A stretch of 41,713 nucleotides of DNA from Flavobacteriales bacterium. GTDB lineage: Bacteria; Bacteroidota; Bacteroidia; Flavobacteriales_D; Sanyastnellaceae. Location: assembly GCA_027491075.1 (NCBI GenBank), contig JAIXWX010000026.1, positions 1 through 41,713 on the forward strand, read 5' to 3'. Shown in pieces: positions 26,471-34,867 of the stretch. The notes beneath the pieces are model-generated. The model was not told the DNA's origin. It saw only the letters and a program-made list of their open reading frames with translations, and ran no database searches. Each line of letters begins with the position of its first letter. The stretch's first letter is position 1. The translations under genes were made by a program, and so were the position numbers.

Positions 26471-27412
26471 CTAAATCTGACGATGTTCTTGTCGCTTAAA
26501 AAGGTATTCTTGCTCTGTTTGCCCTGGCGTGGGCACCCAGCGAACATTTTTCAAACCTAAACGATGAAAATCCATGACACTCGTATATCCACTTCTGCAG
26601 AATACTTCATCTGCACCCATCAACACAGCGCCTAGTAGTTCATCGTGCATTCGAGATGTAATCATGACTTTCTGAAGAAGCACAGATTCCTGTTCCTCGG
26701 GTTTTCCAGTGAGAATAAGAGTCTCTTCATTTTCTTTCAAAAAAGCTTGCTCTACTTCACGTTGAAAAATAGTGCGATAAGGCTCTGGACCAGAAATAAT
26801 AGCCACTTTAGCAAAGTTTCTCACCGCTTCTATTTTACCATTGAATCTGCTAAGAGGACCTATATACCGAGCATTGGATGGCACATTCTTGTGTGACAAA
26901 TCACCAGCCAACGACTTTGCCGAGTCCTCGTAATCGGGTATCCAAGTTTCATCAAAGCGTTCAAGCCAATACTGAATAACACCATGGACTCCCGCCCGAG
27001 ACCAACGCGGCACCCGTGGAGCAGTTTGATGGGTGATAATAACCGAATGCACATTCGGTAGATATACACCATAGCGATTATCACTGATGATTTGATCAAA
27101 TTGAAATTGGGAATGCGCCCTTCGCACCCATGCATGTTCCCTGCGGATGCAACTTAAAATTTTAGGCAGTTGCAGAGCCATCTTAAATGCAAATGACCAA
27201 CGAGTACTGTACTTTATCGAGTAATCAGGTATATCTGTAAGCAATATCAAACTGGGAAAATATCGGCTAAGAAGAGCCGCAGAACGGCCGTTAGATGCCA
27301 AAATCACCTCATTACCAAAAGCCAATTCTTCTCTTATAATTGGGATACAGCGGGCTGCATGGCCCAAGCCCCAATCCAATGGTGCAATCAATACCCTTTT
27401 CCGGCGATTCAT
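26471..27412 (-). CDS. MurG/GT28-like glycosyltransferase
   Basis: Probable UDP-sugar-dependent glycosyltransferase of 313 residues with a GT-B fold. The N-terminal half has APLDWGLGHAARCIPI, like the glycine-rich acceptor loop of MurG-type enzymes. The C-terminal half has VAIISGPEPYR and a nucleotide-binding region DEVFCRSGYTSVMDFHRLGLKNVRWVPTPGQTEQEYL, where SGYTSVMD matches the MurG RSGA..v.E pattern. It is shorter than true MurG (about 360) and lacks the lipid II signature, so the acceptor is unknown. It is divergent from trmB with a 39-base gap. Confidence 0.78.
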   Translation of the reverse strand: MNRRKRVLIAPLDWGLGHAARCIPIIREELAFGNEVILASNGRSAALLSRYFPSLILLTDIPDYSIKYSTRWSFAFKMALQLPKILSCIRREHAWVRRAHSQFQFDQIISDNRYGVYLPNVHSVIITHQTAPRVPRWSRAGVHGVIQYWLERFDETWIPDYEDSAKSLAGDLSHKNVPSNARYIGPLSRFNGKIEAVRNFAKVAIISGPEPYRTIFQREVEQAFLKENEETLILTGKPEEQESVLLQKVMITSRMHDELLGAVLMGADEVFCRSGYTSVMDFHRLGLKNVRWVPTPGQTEQEYLFKRQEHRQI

Positions 27413-27436
27413 TGGGGCAAGATAACATGTGAAGTG

Positions 27437-27444
27437 TATTTTTG
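27437..27444 (+). promoter_or_regulatory. -7 box for trmB-tadA
   Basis: Perfect TATTTTTG, only 7 bases before the ATG at 27452. It decides the start: the frame is open back to 27359, but those codons lie upstream of the promoter. Confidence 0.6.
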
Positions 27445-27451
27445 CAGCCGC

Positions 27452-28138
27452 ATGGGCAAAGACAAGTTAAAAAAATGGGCAGAAAATGAGACGTTCTGCA
27501 ACGTTCACCAACCTTCTTTAGATGATATCATCAAAAAGGGCTTGACCTATATGAAGGGAGAATGGCACGAAAAGGTATTCAAAAACGAAAATCCAATTGT
27601 GCTAGAATTAGGATGTGGAAAAGGAGAATACACCGTTGGTTTAGCGAGAAGATTTCCCGAGAAAAACTTCATTGGAATAGATGTAAAAGGTCATAGATTC
27701 CACAAAGGTGCAAAGGAAGCTTTGGAAGAAAATCTAAGCAATGTGGCATTTTTAAGAACCCGTATTGAGTTTATCGAAGCCTTTTTTGGTCCAAACGAGA
27801 TATCTGAAATTTGGCTCACCTTTAGTGATCCACAACCCTTGGATTATGTTGGCAACAGAAGAATTACATCCCCGTGGTACTTGGAAAAATATCGTAAATT
27901 CCTGCGCCCTGGAGCCTTATTGCATATCAAACACGACAATCCTGGAGTGTATGAAAAAGCCCTGAAAGAATTGCCTCAAGCGGGCTGTATTATAGAAACC
28001 CATTCCAACGATGTTTATGGACCGTACCTGCTAGAGCAAAGTGAAGAGATGAAGCACATTCTAAATATCCGAACCTTCTATGAGCAGATGTGGATGAAGG
28101 AAAATAGAATCATTAAGTACGTTAGAGTGAAAACATGA
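27452..28138 (+). CDS. trmB: tRNA (guanine-N7-)-methyltransferase
   Basis: Methylates G46 of tRNA using S-adenosylmethionine. Length is 228 residues. SAM-binding motif is LELGCGKGEYTVGLAR, with FIGIDVKGHRFHKGAKEA after it. RTRIEFIEAFF and GALLHIKHDN are the usual family blocks. The family motif FPDPW/Q..K(K/R)..RR reads FSDPQPLDYVGNRR here (Ser125 for Pro, loss of the basic pair), which is unusual. The start at 27452 follows a perfect -7 box at close range. The stop overlaps the tadA start by 4 bases (ATGA). Confidence 0.92.
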   Translation: MGKDKLKKWAENETFCNVHQPSLDDIIKKGLTYMKGEWHEKVFKNENPIVLELGCGKGEYTVGLARRFPEKNFIGIDVKGHRFHKGAKEALEENLSNVAFLRTRIEFIEAFFGPNEISEIWLTFSDPQPLDYVGNRRITSPWYLEKYRKFLRPGALLHIKHDNPGVYEKALKELPQAGCIIETHSNDVYGPYLLEQSEEMKHILNIRTFYEQMWMKENRIIKYVRVKT

Positions 28139-28605
28139 CCGATCAAGAAAAAAAAGATATACACTACATGAAACTTGCCATCAAAGAGGCACTCGAAGCT
28201 GAAAAGAAGGATGAGGTGCCCATTGGTTGTGTAGTGGTTTGTGATGATCGCGTTATTGCCAGAGGGCATAATTTAGTGGAGCAATTGCACGATTTCACCG
28301 CGCATGCAGAAATGCAAGCTTTCACTGCTGCGTCCGAATTCCTTGGAGGTAAATCACTTCACGATTGTACGTTATATGTAACACTCGAACCCTGTGTCAT
28401 GTGCGCTGGAGCAGCTTACAACACCAGAATAGGGAGAATTGTATATGGAGCCTCTGATGAAAAACGTGGTTATTCTTTTTTTGGAATGCACCAACATAAT
28501 CAACAAGGAATACTGCATCCCAAAACAATTATCAAAGAAGGGGTAATGAAGGAAGAGTGCATCGCTCTGCTCCAAAATTTTTTCAGAAAAAAAAGAAAAG
28601 ATTAG
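28135..28605 (+). CDS. tadA: tRNA-specific adenosine deaminase (TadA)
   Basis: Deaminates A34 of tRNA-Arg(ACG) to inosine. Length is 156 residues. Zinc/catalytic motif is His57-Ala-Glu59 (AHAEMQAF) with Cys87 and Cys90 in EPCVMCAGAAYNTRIGR, which matches TadA closely. Other cytidine/guanine deaminases of the family are less likely. It is translationally coupled to trmB; both act on tRNA. A basic tail (FFRKKRKD) ends the protein. Confidence 0.94.
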   Translation: MTDQEKKDIHYMKLAIKEALEAEKKDEVPIGCVVVCDDRVIARGHNLVEQLHDFTAHAEMQAFTAASEFLGGKSLHDCTLYVTLEPCVMCAGAAYNTRIGRIVYGASDEKRGYSFFGMHQHNQQGILHPKTIIKEGVMKEECIALLQNFFRKKRKD

Positions 28606-28768
28606 AAATACTGAAAATCGTCCATGAATATTTCTTTTCCGGGAACGAAGAACATAAGCACGGAATAAACGCTTTTCAACCCGCTTAAAATCAAGGCGTT
28701 GAAGCCATTCAAGTGAAACCATGTAGTACTCACATCGTACTAAGTTCAGATTACTTGAATAACTGCTT
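28606..28768. other. 163-bp intergenic segment, no gene assigned
   Basis: Between tadA and the next gene. It holds an imperfect stem (TTCAAC near 28674 against GTTGAA near 28699) but no T-run, so no convincing terminator. The minus strand is open across it and reads like protein (MVSLEWLQRLDFKRVEKR), but that frame runs on into tadA antisense. It might be a repeat copy or gene remnant; nothing in the window resolves it. Confidence 0.3.
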
Positions 28769-29320
28769 ATGAAATACGCACAAATGATTATCATGAGTTT
28801 GACAGTATTAAACCTGCCGGCCCAACTTGATCTCCCCTCTTGGTTGTTGCCTGATACGCTTGGGGAGTATGTCACGGTATATGGATTTATTTACGACCAA
28901 AGAGACTCACTCCCATCCCAGGGTGAAGTAGTGGTGATCAAAAATGGTCCGGCAGGTGGAATACACAAATTCACTAGCGACAAAGAAGGTCACTTCGAAG
29001 TGTATTTACCTTCTAACGGTCTGTACTCCATTAAAATCCTAAAGGCAGGATGCATTACAAAAACGGTAGAAGTGAACACAACCAATGTTCCAAAGAAAGC
29101 ATGGCGCAACAAATTCGCGCTTGAAATGGAAGTCTATATGGAAAAGCAACCTCCAGGATTCGATCTTGCGCTATCTAAGATCCCGTATAGCCAAGTAAAA
29201 TATGATCCCGAATTTAAGTTCTTCGTTTACGACGAAGAGTTTGAAAAAGAAAGGCGCTTGGCCATAAATCAAGAATTAGAACGATTGAAAATGACACAAA
29301 TTCACGCTGTCAAGTTCTGA
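28769..29320 (+). CDS. Small secreted protein with carboxypeptidase-regulatory-like domain
   Basis: 183 residues with a short N-terminal hydrophobic leader ending near LNLPAQLD, likely a signal peptide. Residues ~35-110 look like a transthyretin-like regulatory domain (VTVYGFIYD, KFTSDKEGHFEVYLPSNGLYSIKILKAG), followed by a charged, possibly helical tail (EEFEKERRLAINQELERLK). Such proteins are common and uncharacterised in Bacteroidota. It has no operon partner and overlaps the 3' end of the convergent dehydrogenase by 11 bases. No function is proposed. Confidence 0.7.
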   Translation: MKYAQMIIMSLTVLNLPAQLDLPSWLLPDTLGEYVTVYGFIYDQRDSLPSQGEVVVIKNGPAGGIHKFTSDKEGHFEVYLPSNGLYSIKILKAGCITKTVEVNTTNVPKKAWRNKFALEMEVYMEKQPPGFDLALSKIPYSQVKYDPEFKFFVYDEEFEKERRLAINQELERLKMTQIHAVKF

Positions 29321-30242
29321 AGTGCGCCAAAATTTTATCCGCCAATACAGAAGAAAGTTTGTAATACGATTCGACCGTCCAGCCAGCGACATGAGGAGAG
29401 AAGATCACATCTTCTCTCTTTTTTAATTCATGAAATTCCGGGTGATCCAGATTAATTTTCTCAAAAGAAGTTTCTTCATATTCCAATACATCCAACGCAG
29501 CGCCGATCACTTTTTTCGACTTCATTGCATCCAATAAATCCTTCAACGAAACTACTAAACCTCTTGAGGTATTGATGAATATAATCTCTTTTTCAAAGGA
29601 TTTAAAAAAAGCCGCATCGGCCAAGTATTTTGTTTCGGCATTCAGCGGGACGTGAAGACTCACAATGTCTGACTCTTTAAAGATTTCATCTAGTGTAGCT
29701 TGCTGTGCCCACTTATTGCTGTAATTCTCTTTGTATTTATCGAAAGCCAATACCCGACAATTGAAACCCGACAGCCGCTGAGCAAAGGCCTTTCCCATTA
29801 CACCATAGCCGATAAGTCCTACTGTTTTATTTTCTATTTCCAGGCCTCTGTTGGATTCTCTATTCCAAAAACCGTTTCTGACTTCAGCATCCGCCATCCT
29901 CAGTTTATTCAAGAGCATCAAGAGCATTCCCGTCGCGTGTTCTCCCACTGCTGTGCTATTGCCTTCAGGAGAATTGAATACTATTATCCCCTTTTCCTTG
30001 CAAGCATTTAAATCGATATTCTCCAATCCCGAACCCGAACGGGCGATAAACTCAAGCAACGGAGCTTTATTCAAGAACGCTTCGTCAATAGTTATTCTAC
30101 TCCGAATAACAATGCCTTGTATCTGTTCCAACTCCAACTCGTTCAAAGGATGAGTGTAATCATGAATGGTAGTCCAGCCAGCGGATTGTAGTCTTTGTTC
30201 TAAAATGGGATGAACAGAATCCAAGAACAATACATTCTTCAT
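29310..30242 (-). CDS. D-2-hydroxyacid dehydrogenase (phosphoglycerate dehydrogenase-like)
   Basis: NAD-dependent D-isomer 2-hydroxyacid dehydrogenase of 310 residues. Catalytic Arg lies in IARSGSGLENID, the NAD motif is VGLIGYGVMGKAFA, INTSRG precedes the second half, the acid is in ALDVLEYE and the proton donor His in FSPHVAGWT. It lacks a C-terminal ACT domain, so if it is SerA it is the short type; other D-hydroxyacids are possible. The ATG at 30242 overlaps the mgtE stop (TGATG). The frame is open further upstream but inside mgtE. Last gene of a six-gene minus operon. Confidence 0.88.
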   Translation of the reverse strand: MKNVLFLDSVHPILEQRLQSAGWTTIHDYTHPLNELELEQIQGIVIRSRITIDEAFLNKAPLLEFIARSGSGLENIDLNACKEKGIIVFNSPEGNSTAVGEHATGMLLMLLNKLRMADAEVRNGFWNRESNRGLEIENKTVGLIGYGVMGKAFAQRLSGFNCRVLAFDKYKENYSNKWAQQATLDEIFKESDIVSLHVPLNAETKYLADAAFFKSFEKEIIFINTSRGLVVSLKDLLDAMKSKKVIGAALDVLEYEETSFEKINLDHPEFHELKKREDVIFSPHVAGWTVESYYKLSSVLADKILAHFRT

Positions 30243-31600
30243 CAATGAATCAATATGAAATGACCAACAGTAAAATAAATTATAAGGCCGAAGATATCGT
30301 TCAAGGTAGTGACAAACGGGCCAGTTGCAAGAGCAGGATCTATCTTGAATCGGTTGAGAGTTAGAGGAATCCAAGTGCCAAAAAAGCTTGCAAAAATGAT
30401 CACTGAAAACAAGGCAATACTTGCAGTTAGACTTAGGTGATATTCAATCTGAAACAACAGGCTCACTCCAAAAATAATCAGGGAGCATATGAGTCCATTG
30501 AAAAGTCCAACTCCAAGTTCTTTGGCCAATTTTTGAGCGAGAGTTTCATCCAGAGCACTCTTATTAGCTAGGGCTTTCACCACCAGAGCCGCAGATTGAA
30601 CCCCGACATTCCCCCCCATCGCTGCGATTAAGGGCATAAAAACAGCCATTTGAGGATTCTCAGTAATATCAAATACTCCGATGATATTTGCAGAAATCAT
30701 TCCTCCCATCATTCCGATGAGAAGCCAAGGCAAACGCGCACGCGTAAGAGTGATAATGCTATCTCCAGATTCAACGTCCTCGGAAATACCAGAGGCCATT
30801 TGATAGTCTTTATCTGCTTCCTCCTGAATAACGTCTACGATATCATCGATGGTAATTCTACCGAGGAGTATTCCATTTTCATTGACCACTGGAATCACCA
30901 CAAGGTCGTACTTTTTCATTACTTGAGCTACTTCCTCAGCTGGCGCATTATCTCGAACAGATCGTACTTTTCCATTCCTCACCAGCTCGTTGATAGTGGT
31001 TCGCATGCTTGCGCTAGCAAAAATCATCGATTTGACCGAAAGGGTTCCAGTGAGTACCTCTTTTTCGTCCACGACATAGATGGTATAAATATGCTCGATA
31101 TCTTCCGCCTGTCTTCTCATTTCGCGGATGGTGTGCGCAACGGTCCAGTTTTGATTGACCTTCACCAATTCTTTAGCCATCAGAGCGCCAGCCGTTCCTT
31201 CCTCATAGGTCAGCAAGTCGATGATATCACTGGCTTGTTCCTCGTCTTCTAAAAGAGCAATGACTTCTTCCTGTTTTTCTTCAGGAAGTTCTGAGAGAAC
31301 ATCGGCAGCGTCGTCGGAATCGATATTCTCAATAAGATCCTCTGCGATCTCACGACTAGTGAGACTGCTCAGTAGTTTTTCACGAACATCCTCATCCAGC
31401 TCAAGCATTACCTCGGCTGCGTGTTCCTCTTCTAAGATTCGGTATAAATAAACTGCCTCATCCCTGCGCAGTTCGTTGATCAATTCAGCGATATCTGCAG
31501 GGTGTAAATCCCTGGTTACATCTCGGAGAGCAGTGTCCTTGCCATCTGCAATCCACTCTCTAATTTCTGAGAGAAGCTCTTTGGTAAGATTCCATTGCAT
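30242..31600 (-). CDS. mgtE: Magnesium transporter MgtE
   Basis: Mg2+ channel of 452 residues. An acidic N-terminal MgtE-N superhelix (~1-130, many Glu/Asp) is followed by a CBS pair (~135-250) and five membrane helices. Pore motifs are GGNVGVQSAALVVKALA and DPALATGPFVTTLNDIFGLIIYF. The acidic N and CBS domains sense Mg2+ in known members. Preceded by hemJ with a 69-base gap that holds a one-mismatch -7 box (TACCTTTA at 31638-31645, minus strand), so it may have its own promoter as well as operon transcription. Confidence 0.95.
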   Translation of the reverse strand: MQWNLTKELLSEIREWIADGKDTALRDVTRDLHPADIAELINELRRDEAVYLYRILEEEHAAEVMLELDEDVREKLLSSLTSREIAEDLIENIDSDDAADVLSELPEEKQEEVIALLEDEEQASDIIDLLTYEEGTAGALMAKELVKVNQNWTVAHTIREMRRQAEDIEHIYTIYVVDEKEVLTGTLSVKSMIFASASMRTTINELVRNGKVRSVRDNAPAEEVAQVMKKYDLVVIPVVNENGILLGRITIDDIVDVIQEEADKDYQMASGISEDVESGDSIITLTRARLPWLLIGMMGGMISANIIGVFDITENPQMAVFMPLIAAMGGNVGVQSAALVVKALANKSALDETLAQKLAKELGVGLFNGLICSLIIFGVSLLFQIEYHLSLTASIALFSVIIFASFFGTWIPLTLNRFKIDPALATGPFVTTLNDIFGLIIYFTVGHFILIH

Positions 31601-31669
31601 AAGGGTACAGGACTATCCATGGTTTGAATTTGCTCTGTAAAGGTAAGATGGATCATGCGATGGATGCAA

Positions 31670-32212
31670 TTAAAAAGTAGATTTTCTCTCTCTTTTTTTC
31701 TTATACCATTTTGCCACTAGCGCCAATACTACACCTATTCCTACTAAGCCCACCGATCCCCAAATCCAAGATACCGTGTCTTTCAATACCACCAAAAAAA
31801 CAACGGCCACTAGAATAAGCGTCCCGACTTCATTCATCAATCTCAAGTAAAAAGAAGTATGAGCACCGGGTTCATTTTGTAAACGTTTATATACTTTCTG
31901 CCCATATAATTGGTAAATCAACAACAATAAAATAAAGAACAACTTCAAGTGCATCCATGGCTTCGTGAGCCATAAGGGATAGATTACAAGCAGCCACGGC
32001 CCCAATAAGAAGGTTAAAATGCAAGAAGGCCAAGTGATAATATACCACAAACGCCTTTCCATTAACTTGAATTGATCGAGTAAAATTGATCTTTTGGGCT
32101 CCTCAAGCGAGTTCGCCTCTGCATGATAAACAAACAACCTCCACATGTAGAACAATCCTGCAAACCAGGTAACAATAAAAATGATATGCAGGGCCTTAAT
32201 TACTTCGTACAT
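31670..32212 (-). CDS. hemJ: Protoporphyrinogen IX oxidase HemJ (CopD-like membrane protein)
   Basis: Membrane enzyme forming protoporphyrin IX in haem synthesis in organisms lacking HemG and HemY. The 180 residues include about four or five helices. Conserved features: the N-terminal KALHIIFIVTWFAGLFYMWRLFVYH with His9, and Lys in WMHLKLFF, the two residues considered essential in HemJ. Length matches (about 145-180). It follows the TPR gene after 2 bases and precedes mgtE. Loose relationship to CopD copper proteins is known; HemJ is the better fit. Confidence 0.85.
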   Translation of the reverse strand: MYEVIKALHIIFIVTWFAGLFYMWRLFVYHAEANSLEEPKRSILLDQFKLMERRLWYIITWPSCILTFLLGPWLLVIYPLWLTKPWMHLKLFFILLLLIYQLYGQKVYKRLQNEPGAHTSFYLRLMNEVGTLILVAVVFLVVLKDTVSWIWGSVGLVGIGVVLALVAKWYKKKRERKSTF

Positions 32213-32214
32213 GA

Positions 32215-32721
32215 TTATAGTGTGTCAATCGTTTTCTTCTTTTTGCACCTTTCAATAGAATTGAGATAGGTATCAATGTTGGCATCTAGCAGCGTAAGAC
32301 GTGCAGCCATTTTATATTTCTCCATAGCATCATCATATCTCCCTGTCATCTCCAGACATATTCCCAACTCGTTGTAAATGTTTGGTCGATCGATGCCCGG
32401 TACTTCCAAAGCGGTGTTCAAAAGCTCCAATTGCTCGGCATACTTCCCCAACGTACTAAGAAGAATGGAAAAATTCACATAAATGGGTGTATAGTTTGGG
32501 TCTAAAGCCAAACATTTGCGGTACATATCCTCCGCTTTTACATAATCTTTATACTGCGTTTCAAAAATCCAACCCAAATGATTATAAGCCTTCCCGTAGT
32601 CAGGAGCTTCTACCAATATTACTTCCAAAGTAGAAATCGCTTCCGTAATTCGTTTTTCTTTGATCAAAGCATCAGCTTCAAAAAAAAGATCATCTAATTT
32701 TTGTTTTTGAAGAAAATCCAT
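32215..32721 (-). CDS. TPR-repeat protein
   Basis: 168-residue protein made almost wholly of tetratricopeptide repeats (AYNHLGWIFETQYKDYVKAE, IYVNFSILLSTLGKY, IYNELGICLEMTGRYDDAMEKY). No signal peptide, so cytoplasmic. TPRs bind other proteins. It is packed between a DUF2306 membrane protein (1-base gap) and hemJ (2-base gap), which suggests a role with one of these, but nothing in the sequence names the partner. Confidence 0.82.
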   Translation of the reverse strand: MDFLQKQKLDDLFFEADALIKEKRITEAISTLEVILVEAPDYGKAYNHLGWIFETQYKDYVKAEDMYRKCLALDPNYTPIYVNFSILLSTLGKYAEQLELLNTALEVPGIDRPNIYNELGICLEMTGRYDDAMEKYKMAARLTLLDANIDTYLNSIERCKKKKTIDTL

Positions 32722-32722
32722 A

Positions 32723-33373
32723 TCACAAAGGTAGTGAACGAACAGAATTCATTCGTTTAATAAACCCTTCAGCAACCAGAAGATTTATGACCCAGCCCAA
32801 CCATGCTACCCATCGGTATACATCCATAGGTCTAGGCTCGAACACAGCCACTATTCCCCATTTCCAAAGTCTTAAGGTGATGGCACTCAAGGTAAGAGCA
32901 TAACTTCGAATCATCCATTTTTGATGACTTTGAAAATCGCCCTGCCAAGCGGATTTCATTGCTAAAAAAGTAAACAACCACCATAACATTGCTAGCAGCA
33001 CAAAGGCGAGTTGAGAAGACCAGCCTCCGTTAGCATAAACTCCCATATAGATACCCGTGGGACCTGAAAAGACCAGAACTACCAATACATAAACATACCC
33101 CATGGCGCGGTGCAGATTTTTATAATCGCGCCTGATCTGCACGGAAAACTGTGTAAATCCTGCTAAAAGAGCAAACATAGAACTGTACACATGGGTGTAG
33201 AAACTTTCAAAATAAAATGGTTTCAACAATGCCTCTTGCTTGATGCGTAGAAAAGCAAGTTCACGGCAAGCAGGGATGTATTGCAAGGTAATTTGCAACA
33301 TCAACAATGAAAAAAAAATGAGGGTAACACTAACGACCAAACGCGTCGTAAAACTCCTCTGCGTGATCTTCAT
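32723..33373 (-). CDS. DUF2306 membrane protein
   Basis: Integral membrane protein, 216 residues from the ATG at 33373, with about six hydrophobic segments. HxxxGYVYV (LHRAMGYVYVLVVL) and a second conserved region HQKWMIRSYALTLSAITLR mark the DUF2306 family, whose His residues hint at haem or metal binding. The ATG overlaps the upstream YARHG gene by 44 bases. A TTG at about 33340 would cut the overlap to about 11 bases, so the start is uncertain. No function is known. Confidence 0.75.
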   Translation of the reverse strand: MKITQRSFTTRLVVSVTLIFFSLLMLQITLQYIPACRELAFLRIKQEALLKPFYFESFYTHVYSSMFALLAGFTQFSVQIRRDYKNLHRAMGYVYVLVVLVFSGPTGIYMGVYANGGWSSQLAFVLLAMLWWLFTFLAMKSAWQGDFQSHQKWMIRSYALTLSAITLRLWKWGIVAVFEPRPMDVYRWVAWLGWVINLLVAEGFIKRMNSVRSLPL

Positions 33374-34289
33374 ATCGAAGCAATAACTCAATATTCCTTA
33401 GTTCCGTATCTGTCAACATGCCCGATACATCCTCATGAACGGGGACGTACCAATCGAATTCACCAAAAAAGGCTGCCAATTGCGGGTTTGGGAAAGCAAA
33501 TCCGTGACGCGCAAAGATGGAATTGCGTAAAATAAATATGTCTCCTTTCTTTAAGTTTTCTACAAACTTGACAGGTAATAAATCTTTGGACGCATTCATC
33601 TTTCCTAAATCCTCTGTGGTAGCAAAGTAGAGTTCATCCACAGACTGAACCTCTTTCTGCTCATAATCATCAAAATAAACCAGCGTATCTGTTTTATACT
33701 TGTTCCAGTCTATAAATACCGCGTCCAAACCAAGTTCGTTGGATGGGTTATAAGAGAAAAGTCTTTTGGACAATCTAATATCCCTCCACGTATCCACCGA
33801 GGTGCGATATGGATCCCAAGACCCCTTCATAACCGTATCGTTCGCACTGATGGAAAAATTAAATACCCCGTCATAAATTCCATCATCCTTGTGCACTAGA
33901 TTTATTAAATATGTATTTTGAATCAACGTAAATGTTCCCGATAACCTCGCTTCTTTTCCCATGAAAAGTGATTTGGCAAAGATCTGATTGCCAATCACAC
34001 TGTCTATCTTTAAATTGAGCAAGGTCCACGCCTCTAGATTTAAAGAATCAACGGTAGCTGTATCAACAAAACTCACATAACCCACCCAATTGCCCGGCAG
34101 ATCCGCAACTCCCATTACCTTAACAGAAGGAGTAATAGTAACCGGCTTCAAACTCAAACGAACCGAATCTCGGATAGCCGTGAGCCGATCAATTCTTGAA
34201 ATATTAGTATGACCAGCAGCTTCATTACAACTATGAAAAAGCCAACCAGCTATTATCAATGCTAAAAAATAGTAAATACGTTGTTTCAT
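33330..34289 (-). CDS. YARHG-domain lipoprotein
   Basis: 319 residues. Signal peptide with lipobox LFHSC (Cys about 21), so probably an envelope lipoprotein. The last ~90 residues are a YARHG domain (LRNSIFARHGFAF..., AAFFGEFDWYVP), an extracellular domain of unknown function named for its motif. Middle part is beta-rich with no domain I recognise. First gene of the six-gene minus operon that includes hemJ and mgtE; a one-mismatch -7 box (TACCTTCG, minus strand near 34308-34315) lies upstream. Confidence 0.8.
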   Translation of the reverse strand: MKQRIYYFLALIIAGWLFHSCNEAAGHTNISRIDRLTAIRDSVRLSLKPVTITPSVKVMGVADLPGNWVGYVSFVDTATVDSLNLEAWTLLNLKIDSVIGNQIFAKSLFMGKEARLSGTFTLIQNTYLINLVHKDDGIYDGVFNFSISANDTVMKGSWDPYRTSVDTWRDIRLSKRLFSYNPSNELGLDAVFIDWNKYKTDTLVYFDDYEQKEVQSVDELYFATTEDLGKMNASKDLLPVKFVENLKKGDIFILRNSIFARHGFAFPNPQLAAFFGEFDWYVPVHEDVSGMLTDTELRNIELLLRYEDHAEEFYDAFGR

Positions 34290-34324
34290 TGTTTATGTGA
34301 AAGTAACGAAGGTATGAAATTCTT

Positions 34325-34332
34325 TAACTTCG
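34325..34332 (+). promoter_or_regulatory. Candidate -7 box for thioesterase gene
   Basis: TAACTTCG, one mismatch to TAnnTTTG, 4 bases before the ATG, so the message would be near-leaderless. Confidence 0.4.
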
Positions 34333-34336
34333 CGGC

Positions 34337-34867
34337 ATGAAAAAGACCGTGCTGGCGAAAGAAACACTTGCTACCGCTACCCACCTTGTACTACCTGAAA
34401 ACACCAACACACTAGGAAATCTAATGGGTGGTCAGTTGCTTAATTGGATGGACGTTATTAGCGCCATCAGCGCGCATCGCCATTGTAAGCGTATTGTTGT
34501 AACTGCTGCTGTCAACAACGTGAGCTTCCAACATCCAATAAAACTCGGAGATATCGTAACCATCGAAGCCAAAGTATCTAGAGCTTTCAGCTCATCTATG
34601 GAAGTATATATGGAGGTGTTTATTGAAGATAACGCAACTGGAAAAAAGCTCAAAAGCAACGAAGCTATCTACACTTTCGTTGCGGTAGATCAACTTGGAA
34701 CACCTATCGATGTACCAGATCTAGTTCCTGAGACAGAAGAGGAAAAACGACGATATGACGGAGCCTTAAGAAGAAGACAACTTCGACTGATCCTTGCTGG
34801 AAAGATGAAACCAGAAGACGCAACGGAATTGAAAGCACTGTTTATCGAACCCAAAGCCTTTCAATAG
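34337..34867 (+). CDS. Acyl-CoA thioesterase, hotdog fold (YciA/BACH-like)
   Basis: Hydrolyses acyl-CoA to free acid and CoA. Length is 176 residues with one hotdog domain. The sequence LPENTNTLGNLMGGQLLNWMDVISAISAHRHC has the conserved Asn and Asp of the acyl-CoA hydrolase family, and VNNVSFQHPIKLGDIVTIEAKVSR is the second conserved block. Chain-length preference unknown. It is a single gene, divergent from the YARHG operon and convergent with the GT9 gene, overlapping that by 26 bases. Confidence 0.9.
   Translation: MKKTVLAKETLATATHLVLPENTNTLGNLMGGQLLNWMDVISAISAHRHCKRIVVTAAVNNVSFQHPIKLGDIVTIEAKVSRAFSSSMEVYMEVFIEDNATGKKLKSNEAIYTFVAVDQLGTPIDVPDLVPETEEEKRRYDGALRRRQLRLILAGKMKPEDATELKALFIEPKAFQ

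Noticed and set aside
28372-28875. Minus-strand 167-codon frame across tadA and the gap behind it
   Set aside because: Two-thirds are antisense to tadA and the next gene; only the middle part lies in non-coding DNA, and no family is recognised.
30650-31252. Plus-strand 200-codon frame
   Set aside because: Antisense to mgtE, which has complete MgtE-N, CBS and pore motifs.
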